The notes under the pieces are model-generated. The model was given only the letters and a program-made list of their open reading frames with translations. It was not told the DNA's origin and did not search any database. Shown one piece after another: positions 1-11,860 of a stretch of 64,000 bases of DNA; the stretch's first letter is position 1; every line of letters begins with the position of its first letter. This stretch comes from Siphonodentalium dalli (taxonomy: Eukaryota; Mollusca; Scaphopoda; Gadilida; Siphonodentaliidae). The stretch is taken from assembly GCA_032622095.1 (NCBI GenBank), contig CP136067.1, forward strand, positions 192,598,052 through 192,662,051, read 5' to 3'. The position numbers and the translations under genes were made by a program.

Positions 1-265
1 TTATGATACTCCACATACGAAAGTATACCCAGACACTAATTTTCATCGAAATCACGTGATACTCGGGAGTTCGACCTGGAAATGACCCGATTTCAACGTC
101 AAGGTCACGTCGCACGGCAAATTAATAGGCCCATGCCACTCCCCGGCCGAAAGTACCCCCCACATACCAAGTTTCATCGAAATCGGTTCGGCCGTTTTCG
201 AGTCCATCGCGAACAGACAGACATACATACACACACACAGACAAATTTCTCAACATATATAATAG
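1..265 (+). mobile_element. HINE-like element, right-hand part (cut by window start)
   Basis: The right part of a Helentron-associated-type (HINE, pearl-like) element. It carries a CCCGATTTCAACGTCAAGGT segment, a CATCGAAATCGG stretch, a CAGACAGACATACATACACA microsatellite and the terminal run AACATATATAATAGA. The next element begins directly at CTAG (266). The same sequence type recurs inverted at 62290-62560, so it is a family. The class call is inferred from architecture (tandem core, microsatellite, AT-rich end, head-to-tail junction), not from an encoded protein. Confidence 0.6.
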
Positions 266-990
266 ACTAGCCGGTGAGCCCGACGTTGTCCTGGCTATTC
301 AAAAACCAAATTTCAAGTCGATAGCTCTACCCAGCCCGACGTTGTCCGGGCATCGATCTATACAATATACGTCGATGGTCCGGGCTATCCAAAAACCAAA
401 TTTCAAGTCGATAGCTCTACCCGTTTCCGAGATCTGGTCTGCGCATGCGCGAAGCTGGCGTCGCACGGGCTCGGCGACCCGATAAAATTCGTATCCGGGG
501 CAAGATACATTCACATACCAAATATCAAGTCGATAGCTCCACCCGTTTCCGATATCTCGTCTGCGCATGCGCGAAGCTGACGTCGCACGGGCTCGGCGAT
601 CCGATAAAATTCGTATCCGGGGCAATATACATTCACATACCAAATTTCAAGTCGATAGCTCCACCCGTTTCCGAGATCTCGTCTGCGCATGCGCGAAGCT
701 GGCGTCGCACGGGCTCGACGACCCGATAAAATTCGTATCCGGGGCAAAATACATTCACATAGAAAATTTCAAGTCGATAGCTCCACCCGTTTCCGAGATC
801 TCGTCTGCGCATGCGCGAAACGGGCGCCGCACGGGCTCGCCAATACGATAACGACGACCGCCTGGTCAAACTACACACACGTACCAAGTTTCGTCCCGAT
901 CGGTCGAGAATCGTAGATTTGTATAAATGACATACATACATATACAGACATACAGACAGACATACAGAGGTCTTCAAAATATATAGGAGA
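266..990 (+). mobile_element. HINE-like element with four 122-bp core units
   Basis: The left end CTAGCCGGTGAGCCCGACG can form a GCCCG/CGGGC hairpin. Core units follow, with GATAGCTC starting at 410, 532, 654 and 776, exactly 122 bp apart. Each unit carries CTGCGCATGCGC and CCGATAAAATTCGTATCC. The right part is a variant half unit (CGCCTGGTCAAACTACACAC), a GACATACAGACAGACATACA microsatellite and an AT-rich end (AAAATATATAGGAGA). The left end is partly duplicated around 300-400. No transposase is encoded. Peptides such as MREAGVARARRPDK read across the units in several frames and are artefacts of the repeat. Confidence 0.7.
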
Positions 991-1676
991 CTAGCCGATG
1001 AGCCCGACGTTGTCCGGGCTATTCAAAAACCAAATTTCAAGTCGATAGCTCTACCCAACCCGAAATTTCAAGTCGATAGCTCCACCCGTTTCCGAGATCT
1101 GGTCTGCGCATGCGCGAAGCTGGCGTCGCACGGGCTCGGCGACCCGATAAAATTCGTATCCGGGGCAAGATACATTCACATACCAAATTTCAAGTCGATA
1201 GCTCCACCCGTTTCCGAGATCTCGTCTGCGCATGCGCGAAGCTGGCGTCGCACGGGCTCGACGACCCGATAAAATTCGTATCCGGGGCAAGATACATTCA
1301 CATACCAAATTTCAAGTCGATAGCTCCACCCGTTTCCGAGATCTAGTCTGCGCATGCGCGAAGCTGGCGTCGCACGGGCTCGACGATCCGATAAAATTCG
1401 TATCCGGGGCAAGATACATTCACATACCAAATTTCAAGTCGATAGCTCCACCAGTTCCGAGATCTCGTCTGCGCATGCGCGAAGCTGGCGTCGCACGGGC
1501 TCGATGACCCGATAAAATTCGTATCCGGGGCAAGATACATTCACATACCAAATATCAAACTACACACACGTACCAAGTTTCGTCCCGATCGGCCGAGAAT
1601 CGTATATTTGTATTAATGACAGACAAACAAACAGACAAACAGACAGACAGACAGAGGTCTTCAAAATATATATGAG
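991..1676 (+). mobile_element. HINE-like element with 122-bp core units, tandem to the previous one
   Basis: It starts at CTAGCCGATGAGCCCGACG, immediately after the end of the preceding element. Core units start near 1075, 1197, 1319 and 1441, with a partial fifth. The tail has ACTACACACACGTACCAAG, an ACAGACAGACAGACAGAGG microsatellite and CAAAATATATATGAGA. The core copies are nearly identical, which suggests recent amplification or gene conversion. Confidence 0.7.
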
Positions 1677-3189
1677 ATTGGGAAGCATACACGCGTAAGA
1701 TTTCATGGAAATACGCAACATTTTTTTTTAATTTGATGTCGATATTGGTACTGTATATCAGTTTAAGACGTGTACTCAAAACGGGTCCTTTTCAACCATT
1801 CATTTAAAAACATCCATGCATCGATTCGTTTATACCTCATACCCACTCTTTAACTAGTATTGATATGCACACTTCAATGCATAGAGATGCCGATATTGCA
1901 CACCCTACACACACAAGGCAATGACCATAAACGCTATACACACAAAACTATCGGTTGGGTTTTATTACAGTTTTATAGATAAACATAATGGACTCTGGAT
2001 AAGGTTACAATTAGTGTTCTATATGTCATAATGGTGGGCCCGTGATCAGACCATCATTAAGAGATATAAATGGTAATAGTGGGCTCGATAGGCGTATACG
2101 GTCCACACTTACGTATCTATAGATGGTAAAGAATTTCCGTCATTACGTATTTATATCTGATAAGTCTATGCGGATCGGGTGTCGTGGTTGATGTGAGGTC
2201 CAAATTCAGGAACCCCTCTTCCCCATCAGCATAACGTCTATCTGGTCATCCGTGCTAACAACGAACTGAATTTCCACCACATATGACCTAGCATTTATAC
2301 CTGTATTGCCACAATATATGACGAGAATCCCGGGTCGTATACGTTGTGACTGGTCGAATTATTGACAAAATTAGCATGTCATGATTATCGCATTTTTGCA
2401 TATGAGACGATAAGTGAAATATTAAGGGACTGTATACCAAACACACGCTTTGGGTTGTAAAGGTGGTACGAAATAATGATCGTACGTGTTCGTCAAAACT
2501 CTTACGCGTAATCGTTTTGCGAAAGGACTTTTTGGCCACACGGATAGACTTACGACTACGAATAGCTATCCGTATTCGTAATCGTAAACGTGAGGATGCG
2601 AAAGGTCTCTATTTATGTAGAAAACACTACGACAATTACCACTGTCACGTGATACTACACCAGACTGATGTGCATTTATGTATAAAACATTACGACAACG
2701 ACCCCATTAGCGTCAGTGTCAGACATGAATGATTCGAGTCCCCGACTCTGGAGACAGGTCACAATAAAATATAATCTTTTTCTTGGCGGAAATTGATAAC
2801 TATTTGGTCAAATATTCGTTGCAACAACATCTATAGAATGTAATTATTCTCCTCGCTTTTGCATTCAAATTCTTATCACGTTAATTTTGTTACAATTCTA
2901 ACAATTCCAATAAACAAACTCACCTTTTCCGCTTTCAAATTAAAACTCCAAGGACACGCATAGCGCACGTGATCGGCGACGCCAGTGTACATGTAGGTTT
3001 TAGAGTTATCGTTCCTGAATGGGCGTACCGCTCTTTAGTGTGTCCGGCAAAGATCAGTTACCAGTTTATTTACGAAATAAGCCACATAATTGCCGATGGA
3101 TGAAATTTATTGTAAAACACATTCAACATTGTTTTTTAAATAGAACACGAAACTTAATTGCACTATAAGACATAGAGCTAAATACATAG
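1677..3189. other. No gene recognised
   Basis: AT-rich sequence with no recognisable domain. A short minus-strand stretch near 2205-2285 reads YVVEIQFVVSTDDQ and stops soon after, but no convincing exon borders accompany it. An open frame at 2463-2732 has no recognisable features. Confidence 0.4.
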
Positions 3190-3382
3190 AAAGTATACAA
3201 ATCAATATAAAGTATACAAATCAATATAAAGTATACAAATCAATAGAAAGTATACAAATCAATATAAAGTATACAAATCAATATAAAGTATACAAATCAA
3301 TAGAAAGTATACAAATCAATATAAAGTATACAAATCAATAGAAATTATACAAATCAATAGAAATTATACAAATCAATAGAAA
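3190..3382. repeat. 19-bp tandem repeat, about 10 copies
   Basis: The unit AAAGTATACAAATCAATAT repeats about ten times at exactly 19-bp spacing. The last copies vary (GAAATTATAC). It is a simple AT-rich minisatellite with no sign of coding. Confidence 0.9.
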
Positions 3383-4157
3383 GACTTATTGCATTTATAT
3401 TAATATTATGAAATAACAATCAAATTTAAATCGCCAAACTCTTCAATCATCAAAGCAAACCTAGTATTAAGACGTTTTTTGTTGTATATCTAGGATAAGT
3501 TGACAATGGAATAATATATATGTACTGTATAAGCGTCATATAGGTTATATAGTACACAAAATAAAAAAAATACCCCCCCCCCCTTGGTTTGCTTTCACCC
3601 ACACTCAAGTCAACATAAAATCACATCTGGTTGGGTTTATTGTTCAATTGGACGCTATGACATTGCATTGGAACGTACATACAAAATGTCTGCTATATTC
3701 GTCAAAGATGTGGCAGTTCGTGGGTTGTTAGTCCTGGTTATGACGTGCGAACGATGAACCAATTAGTCTACAAAAGTTGTTAATAGCCTGTTTCTTTGCA
3801 AAAGATATAAAAGCTATATCCTTCTCTAAATTTGAAATGGCATTGTGTTGCGCAAATTTCAAGGTCTAGTGTTATAATATATTCCAGACAAAGCCATTAT
3901 CCAGGTAGACCCGGAGAGCTTCGATAATCATTGTGCTCCTTCCTTTTGAAAGTTCATTTCAACAGAACGGTGTTTGGTTAACCAAAGGCTAATTTTGAAC
4001 CCCTCTCCCATTCTTATCTCTGACGACAATATAACGACCACAAAAGGGGCACCAGTCTCATAAGATTGATTTAGAATATTACAGAACAACAGGTATGTTT
4101 TGGATGGTAAACACTTTTTGTGTTATCGTGTTGAGTACTTCATTCAACGGTTTGCAA
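3383..4157. other. No gene recognised
   Basis: AT-rich intergenic or intronic-type sequence with a poly-C tract near 3572-3584. Nothing else stands out. Confidence 0.4.
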
Positions 4158-4624
4158 TTAACCCTTTCGGTGCCAGGTCAGATTTTTGTATCAACACATA
4201 TACCCTGTGCCAATGCATTCTCTTATATATGCGAGACGACCATAGGTCGCCTCGCATATATAAGAGAATGCATTGGCCTAACAATTTTTCATCATTGGTT
4301 ATTATTTTTTACAATTTTAATAATGTTTTCTTATATTCTTTAACAGACTTATTTTGTAGGTTTAGTGCCAGGGAATCTTACGTTTTTCACGGGCATCAAA
4401 ATTATTACTATGAATACTTGGTGATAGTTTTGAGTTATAACATGCCCCTTATGTTTTAACCAGTTTGTTTTTAAATTCGCTATAGCATGCTTAAGCGTAC
4501 CCAAACAAAATTCAACCCAAAACAAACAAAACAAATCTAAAAAATCTATTTTTTATTTTAGGGCCGATTTTACAGACCGTAAATTAGGGCCGATGAGATC
4601 GGCCCCTGGCACTGAAAGGGTTAA
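4158..4624. mobile_element. piggyBac-like MITE, copy 1 (TTAA-flanked)
   Basis: It is bounded by TTAA on both sides, with terminal inverted repeats CCCTTTCGGTGCCAGG and CCTGGCACTGAAAGGG. A TTAA target duplication plus a CCCT-type terminus is the piggyBac hallmark, so the superfamily is inferred. An internal hairpin (GCATTCTCTTATATATGCGA and its complement) lies near 4213-4275. Two relatives lie at 30619-31180 and 57870-58063. A 119-aa open frame across it has no domain and is ignored. Confidence 0.8.
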
Positions 4625-5426
4625 TCAAAAGTCCTCATCCTGCTGTATCTTTGACGACGAGCGACACTTTCTAATCGATATAGATGATTATGAGTATGTG
4701 GCGACTAGAGTGCAGATCTTTGTTGATATCACCAGACGGAACAGTGGGTCATGTAAACTTTTCCATAAAGACCTTCAAAGTGCATATAGGTTTATCTTTA
4801 CAAACATTTAGATATGTAACTTGCGAAGACGGTACAAATGACGCATGACCCCCTCCCCTGAATTGTTATGAACCAACCCCAACTATAAATCACACGGCAT
4901 CACCTATCATGTGTATTTTAACTTGTAAACATATAGATCTGATTTGCGATTGAGATGGTATACCTTATAAGTTAGCATTTCTAAATATTACTTCATATAA
5001 ACACACACCATAAGTATATTGACGAGAGATGCTTAACAAAACTCTCCTGCCTTTAGTTTTTACATGTGCGATGACGGGAAGACGGCGATTGGGTCACATC
5101 ACCGCCCGGATTCTGTGTGTACACTGTATTTTTATTTTTCACCCTTATTTTATGAATACTAGATGTATGTGTTGTTCATTCATAGGCAGATTTATCAGTG
5201 CATGGTGCCAGCTCGGGGTTAACCTTTCTCTAAATTGTGTAATTACCTTTGATGAACATTAATTCATTTCAACTCTTAACATATACCGTTTTAAATTACT
5301 AGATTAATGGATCTTATAGAATGGGATTTACATTGGTTCAAATAGCGGCGGAAGTAATATATTTAACTCTCCCCACCCACCCTATCTATGCTGTTGATTT
5401 CAAGTTTTGTACTGGTCAACTGGTTT

Positions 5427-5464
<38 letters not shown>

Positions 5465-5976
5465 CTAATGAATTATAAGCTGACAGGTGAGGGGCATAGG
5501 TTATGGCAAAGTTAGGGGCAATGGGGAGGGAGTTTCAAGGGGTTGGAGTTATGACCCAACACTTTGATCAAAATTTCAACAGATACATATTTCATGGCTG
5601 ATTCAACATTATTTCTAAATTTGATTTTCACACCAGAAATAGGTTAGAATTGTTCTCATAGCTCGATTTTCCAACCAATATGTTTTATACCAACAGTCCT
5701 TATTTTCCTACTTCTGGTTAAAATGTTGGATCGAAATGGCCGCATTTTTTAACTTTATTGGGAATGAATGTCAGGTTATAGGTGATAATTGGCCATGTAC
5801 ATTAGTCCATATAAGGTTAATGGTCTAACTGAGAAACAGTGATATACCACATTGTGATTGTCGAGGCGAACCTCATATGACAAAACGTGGTTTATTTGCA
5901 CGCCCATATCATTCTAATGCTGGGGAAGTATTTCCGTAATATGACTATAACTGATATAATTATTCATATATATATG
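4625..5976. other. No gene recognised; contains an (AT)n microsatellite
   Basis: Unique-looking AT-rich sequence. A perfect AT dinucleotide tract lies at about 5430-5462. The part from 5480 to 5800 resembles 26380-26640 loosely (CCCAAC...TTTG.TCAAAAT...TCAACAG), so both may be old copies of one dispersed repeat. Confidence 0.4.
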
Positions 5977-7857
5977 CTAGCAGAGTTACCCGGCGTTGCC
6001 CAGGTTAAAATGATGTGAAACCCTCTGCATGCTGTGAATAGTGATTGGGAACAGAGAATACTCTTGCTCAAAGTGTTACAGGTATTGTCATATATTGTAC
6101 ATTCAAATAACATCACAAAACATTATTCTTACAATCATGGAATTTACGCAGTGGCTAACCTTGTCGATTGTCATTTTGTTTATCGCGATCAATCCGTTCC
6201 ACCAATAAAGATGTATTTATTTATTTACAACTGTGTATACTTCAGGTGTTATAACATGAAACATGAATATCATAAACACATTAATTCGCAAAAATAAAAG
6301 ACGACAATTAGGTTTTACATATAGAGATGCATCAATCAATCAAGTGGGTTGGACTAAGTTCTTGAGGACACCTGGCTATCATATATCCATGAAGATACAG
6401 ATGGTTTAAAGAAATGTCCAGGTGCTCCTCTGTTCGTGATGCTATATATTGTCTAAATATTCTCAGTTTAAAAGAAATGTTGCTGCGCATGTGTACCAGC
6501 TACATGTACCCGACAAAGAGCGAGATTTTGAGTTGTTTATTTAGTCGATGAGTCTGTTCTAAAAGATCCGCTGTATCGGTCAGATATACATTTGTCAGAT
6601 GGCAGTATTGGAGGATCCTGAAAAGTCATGTGCTACTTATGCGCTTTCTTTTATATCAGACTGTGACCACTATTTTTGAACAGGCCTTCGATATATTTCC
6701 ATATCTCTTAACACATTGCAACCTTTTTTTGTGAAAACTGTATTGCATGGAACATACTCAATTGTGTTACACTATATATATGAGCCACTCTAATATGCAA
6801 TCCTCTGACGGTTCGATGTCTCTCAGTTTGCAAGAATATATGTATCTCTTAAATAGAATGATAAACATACTTTTAATGCGTTTTCTATGTATCTGTTTTT
6901 GCTAGCTCATTATGTGAATGCCCTTCCCCCTTTTTTTCCCTGACACCAACAGCGTCACTTTAGACAATTTTAACCCGCACCACTATCTTCCTCATAAAAT
7001 GTTACCCCTCTTAGACCGCCTTGGTGCCATCTCAATTGTACCCCATACAGTTATATGTAGAACACATACAGCAACTATCCATAGCAACGGTTAAATTACC
7101 ACCTGCTTTCTCTAGTAATTCTGTATCAGTATACAATATACTACATAATGAGTGTAAACAATTACATTTTCTTCTTCGGGTAGCTGCATACAGTGCATAG
7201 CAATGGTTGTTATTGATAACATTATATAGATTGATGTCACACACCATTGTATGTCATAATATGTCACAACTAAACCTCCAATATGTAATTAACAACTACT
7301 ACACTTCAATTAAATGCTGTAAACCATCCCCACAGAGAGATTTTATTATTTCGGGTAGTTGCCTAGCAACCGTTGCTAAGGAGAGTCCCATCTCGATGGG
7401 GTCTATATCTGAAAATGATCAGTATGGCACAAGGAACTTATGTGCCAAGTTTCATGCTTTTATCATAATTTGTGCAATTCTGACACCAAGCGCCTGGACT
7501 ATAGCCAATATGTGTATAGCTATATTGAGTTATCTGATTTTTAAAGCTATTTCAGCAATAATTCTTATCATTTTATTTCAAAGGCACATGTATTAAATGA
7601 TATTATTGAGCCTATATTCTAATCTCAATACTATTATATGTACATGCAGTTGCTATCAATGACTTATTCTTTCTCAGTATTTCTGCTAATCGATATAACA
7701 ACAGTACTATACATGGCTACATTTATAAAACAAAAACCTATTTTGAATTTTAAGCATCCGCAATTCCGCATGCTAACATAACATCATAACAAAATATTTT
7801 CAAATATCATCTTGCCCTTTGGTTTAAACATATTTAATTGCCCATACATACAAGGTA
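5977..7857. other. HINE-like left terminus, then no recognisable gene
   Basis: At 5977, CTAGCAGAGTTACCCGGCG followed by TTGCCCAGG resembles the CTAG plus CCCG/CGGG hairpin termini of the HINE-like elements elsewhere in the window, but no matching right end is apparent. The rest is AT-rich with open frames of up to 129 aa that carry no domain. Confidence 0.35.
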
Positions 7858-8288
7858 CATATTAAAGCAAGGGGGATTGGAGGACAAGTGCTACACACTT
7901 GTTCCCCTCCTCTCCCCAATACAAAACACTAGAACAATAATACACAATGATGACAAGCAAACACATATTGAGTAAATATAGTGCACATATATAGGCATGA
8001 TTACAATATATATAAAAGAACAGAAAGATGAGTGCGATGAATTCGGAATGAATTCGGGATGTATTGGTGAATTGGTACATATATCGGAGTTCGGTAGTAA
8101 CGTGGAGTTATTGTTGTGGTATGGCAGTCACTGATCCAAAGTAAGAAGACACCATCATTTCGGCAACGAGCAGACTAAAATATTGAAACAATCGAATTGC
8201 AATCATTGACTTGCAAACAGGATATAACACATACATGTTTTGAGAACAAAAAGATGGTGAGAGATACAAAACCAATCAAAATTGCTTA
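7858..8288 (-). repeat. LINE 3' untranslated tail with terminal stem-loop
   Basis: It lies directly downstream (minus strand) of the LINE reading-frame end at 8289. It ends in a stem-loop whose plus-strand arms are GGAGGACAAGTG and CACTTGTTCC at about 7877-7912. A similar GGGACAAGTGCT...CACTT structure occurs at 9551-9573. Conserved 3' hairpins are known in several LINE clades and help the reverse transcriptase recognise its RNA. Applying that role here is inference. Confidence 0.5.
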
Positions 8289-8418
8289 TCAGTTCAGAGC
8301 AAATCGACCAGTATCTTGAATGTACGCAAGAACCGCCTTGAAAATTTCACCATTTTCTTTATACGACAGTAAAGGGTCACCGAAAAGTAGCGTTTCTACG
8401 GAGTGGATGTTATAGCGC
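8289..8418 (-). pseudogene. LINE reverse-transcriptase ORF, extreme C-terminus
   Basis: The minus-strand frame reads VETLLFGDPLLSYKENGEIF followed by KAVLAYIQDTGRFALN and a TGA at 8289-8291. This LLFG...N..IF.AV..YI..T.RF pattern is the usual C-terminal end of invertebrate non-LTR retrotransposon proteins. The preceding zinc-motif part of the same ORF lies at 10304-10418, separated by an inserted element. It is a fragment with no active RT. Confidence 0.6.
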
Positions 8419-10303
8419 ACCAGAGGCGTTATTTCGCTAAAATCCTGATTCAGAATCTGGATTCAGATTACAGATTGGTCCCCGTACGACTTGGTTCGGC
8501 AAAAGAACAGACCAGAAATGGGCAGAATCGGTAAACGAACAGACCGTAATCTCAATTTCGTGGTAATGCGATTCTGGATTCGGATTCCGATTACGGACTC
8601 AAATGTTCGTAATGTAAACAAACCGAGATTTCGCCACCTCGGAGTTTAAAAACACAATAAAACATAAGAATCCGTCTCTTGTGTACAAATTATTGCAGAA
8701 TATAAACGATCTATACCAAAGAATTTTAAATGCGGAGACAAATTTGTTTTATTGAATGTAAACTGTGAGAATATTACGGAAATTAGCCAAATAATAACGC
8801 TATTGATAGTAACGCTGGGGGAGCACTTCGGTTGATGGCGAAGCAAAATTAAATCATTGTTGATTGTTACTTTCATATGTCCATTTCATAATTCCATCCA
8901 TAAAATACCGCCCGAACGCATGTCGATTTCGAATTCGGCGGATACGTCACCATTGACCGAATTCATATGAACCTGCATGGGTATGTCTTCTGCTGTGTTC
9001 GTTATTATAATGTTTCTTCTTATTCAAGAAATAGTAGGATTATATGATATCGATGGATTATCAGATACACGTATGTACTATCATCTAGTCTTATAGCAAT
9101 TTCATGTTTAAAATGTTTTGTTTCGTTAAATGCAGTCGTTTTGCACAATAGTCTATGTATAGACAACAGACATATGTTCTAGGGACGTGGTTAGATGTTT
9201 CCTCAAATTTCAGGCCAACTGCACCCCCCCCCCCCCCCCCATTGAACCAAACATCAATCTCACAGGTTCGCAGAATTCCATTTTCTCCCCTAGGAAATAT
9301 CCAACCTGACAAACACCAAGATTGGAAAATTACCAACTTTTACTGGTTGAAAAAAATCAAACAATGAGAACAATGCCAACCTATACTATGGTGTCAAATT
9401 AATGTCCAACTAATGTTGTGTCATGCATGAAATTTCCGACTGCTAGAATGTACCTAAGTTTAGTTTAGATATATTTATTTCAAATATATGTCAAATTTAG
9501 ATAACACATGATATATAACACATACATTTGTTTATACATACAAATGAATTGAGGGACAAGTGCTGACTCACTTAAGGGTACCCCCTCTCCCATATGTTAT
9601 TACACTGAAAAAAATAATAATTAGTAATGGCAAAGCAACATAACTACCACAACAAGTTGAACATATATACATATCACTGGCCACCCCCTCTCCCGAGTTA
9701 GTCATAAGTTTGTATATGTATTTATTTAAAATCGGGTTTGTTTGTTGCGTTTGCTGGCTTGTACGTATCATTATTTGGAACAGTTAGTCAAAATAATCCT
9801 GATTTTCCTCACGTATGAATGACTGCACAGCTAAGCAAATTGTACCAACGTTCGGGGTGGGGGTCGAGACACCCAACCAACTCCTGTCGTCACGTCCCTG
9901 TTCAACTGACAAGTTTCGTGTGTCCTTCACAACATCTTCGGAATTTGATTCAGGAGGCCTAGAGCTGTCACGTTTAGATATGCTTGCCCTCATCAATAAA
10001 CACACTTTAACTTGAAAAAAATGATGCGATTAAGTCGGATTGGCAGCAAATTATGTGCCGTGTATATACACATAGAAGAAAAGCATGACTTTCACAACAA
10101 ACATGAACTTTATAAATATAAGATACAAATGATACTTGTGTCAAATACATGAGCCATGGTTGACGCTGGGAGAACATTAAACATAGTTTCGGAGACCACG
10201 TGGATTTCAAAATCTGACCTAGAATCGGGAATTATCCCCGCCCCCGTAATCGGCTTCGGATTCTCAATCCGATTTTTAGCGAAATAACGACTCTGGCTGT
10301 TGT
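8419..10303. mobile_element. Terminal-inverted-repeat element inserted in the LINE
   Basis: The left end CCAGAGGCGTTATTTCGCTA on the plus strand is mirrored at 10260-10303 by its near-perfect complement (TTTTTAGCGAAATAACGACT then CTGG). The arms continue imperfectly with an AATC-GATT-rich stretch. The interruption separates two parts of one LINE ORF, so this is a nested insertion of about 1.9 kb. The CAGAG terminus would fit hAT, but no matching 8-bp target duplication is evident and no transposase frame is seen. The class is therefore open. Confidence 0.55.
9547..9800 (-). repeat. LINE 3'-tail-like fragment
   Basis: Read on the minus strand, it has GGGAGAGGGGG, a short hairpin AAGTGAGTCAGCACTTG and a preceding AT-rich tail. 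It parallels the 3' end at 7858-7915. It lies inside the TIR-bounded insertion and may be a captured or later LINE insertion. There is no coding content. Confidence 0.35.
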
Positions 10304-10418
10304 ATAGCCTAAGCCTGTTTTCGACATAAAGCTCACATTCAAAGAAAAAGTTATCTGCATGTTCTTCGTGGTTTCCACATGGGCATGCTTTGCCCTTTGA
10401 GCCTTTTACTCCAGTCAC
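10304..10418 (-). pseudogene. LINE C-terminal zinc-motif fragment
   Basis: The minus-strand frame reads KACPCGNHEEHADNFFFECE then LYVENRLRLYNSQS. The C.CG...E...FFFEC..Y..NR pattern is the post-RT zinc-binding motif of many LINE proteins. The frame then runs into the inserted element at 10303, and the extreme C-terminus resumes at 8418. Upstream, no intact RT frame continues, so the copy is 5'-truncated. Confidence 0.6.
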
Positions 10419-10818
10419 TGATTACCGAATTAATTTTATTTTGTATAGGATGGTAGACCATAAATTGGCGCAGAAATGTTTGTTCCACGTCGAAAGTCGT
10501 GGCAAATTTGAAAACAACTGAAGCTTCCACAAATGAAGCTACACAATTTAACCAACCAGCTGATTCGTTAAACAAAATAGAGCACTTTAGCTGTTTTTAT
10601 ACTAAATGGACATTCCACTCAGTTATAAAAGTATACATTGGAATGGTCTCGTATTCATCTTGGGGGGGGGGTTCAGCGGAAACAAGCAGACGACCGATAC
10701 TACAAGAAGGAGTCCGATTTGTTGGAGGGGAATTTTCAGATAATAAGTTCAACAAATGTTTAATTTCAGGTAAATATACTGTTAGAACAAATACAATGTA
10801 TGAACACTTCATAAAACA
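10419..10818. other. No gene recognised
   Basis: Short open frames overlap here but none carries a domain. A G-run lies at about 10663-10671. It may include decayed LINE sequence upstream of the zinc motif. Confidence 0.35.
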
Positions 10819-11743
10819 CATTTAGGTCACGACGCTAGCTTTGAAAACATATAGTTCGCGATTCTAGCTTTCCAAACATTTAGACCACGATGCTAGCTTT
10901 GAAAACATTTAGATCACGATGCTAGCTTTGAAAACATTTAGATCACGATGCTAGCTTTGAAAACATATAGATAGCGAATCTAGCTTTCCAAACATTTAGA
11001 CCACGATGCTAGCTTTGAAAACATTTAGATCACGATGCTAGCTTTGAAAACATTTAGATCACGATGCTAGCTTTGAAAACATATAGATCGCGATTCTAGC
11101 TTTCCAAACATTTAGACCACGATGCTAGCTTTGAAAACATTTAGACCACGATGCTAGCTTTCCAAACATTTAGACCACGATGCTAGCTTTGAAAACATTT
11201 AGACCACGATGCTAGCTTTGAAAACATTTAGATCACGATGCTAGCTTTGAAAACATTTAGATCACGATGCTAGCTTTGAAAACATATAGATCGCGATTCT
11301 AGCTTTCCAAACATTTAGACCACGATGCTAGCTTTGAAAACATTTAGACCACGATGCTAGCTTTCCAAACATTTAGACCACGATGCTAGCTTTGAAAACA
11401 TTTAGATCACGATGCTAGCTTTCCAAACATTTAGACCACGATGCTAGCTTTGAAAACATTTAGACCACGATGCTAGCTTTGAAAACATTTAGACCACGAT
11501 GCTATCTTTGAAAACATTTAGACCACGATGCTAGCTTTGAAAACATTTAGACCACGATGCTAGCTTTGAAAACATTTAGACCACGATGCTAGCTTTGAAA
11601 ACATTTAGACCACGATGCTAGCTTTGAAAACATTTAGACCACGATGCTAGCTTTGAAAACATTTAGACCACGATGCTAGCTTTGAAAACATTTAGACCAC
11701 GATGCTAGCTTTGAAAACATTTAGATCATGTTGCTAGCTTTCC
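10819..11743. repeat. 29-bp satellite array, about 32 copies
   Basis: The unit CATTTAGACCACGATGCTAG plus CTTTGAAAA is 29 bp; GCTAGC recurs at 10921 and 10950. The first half mixes variants in a higher-order pattern (GATCACG, GACCACG, ATATAGATCGCGATTC, TTTCCAAA). The second half from about 11430 is nearly homogeneous GACCACG/TTTGAAAA. It is non-coding in all frames. Confidence 0.9.
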
Positions 11744-11860
11744 AGTACTGTTATATGAGGATTAAATTATAGTTCTATTTAATTTAGAGTTTGGACATAT
11801 GTTTTCTGTTCAAAAACGTGTTACTTAATTTTGAAGTATGAATCCCCCCCCCCCCATTTG

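Noticed and set aside
299-1540. Many ORFs of 75-114 aa on both strands (MREAGVARARR..., RACADEISETGGAIDL...)
   Set aside because: They are readings of the 122-bp repeat in various frames, recur in every HINE cluster, and shift frame with each unit.
2205-2285. Exon-like minus-strand reading YVVEIQFVVSTDDQ
   Set aside because: Very short, stops soon, and lacks convincing borders or partners.
3190-3382. Regulatory iteron array
   Set aside because: Simple AT-rich 19-bp minisatellite with no origin or gene context.
10819-11743. CRISPR-like array
   Set aside because: Units are contiguous 29-bp copies without unique spacers, in a eukaryotic context: a satellite.
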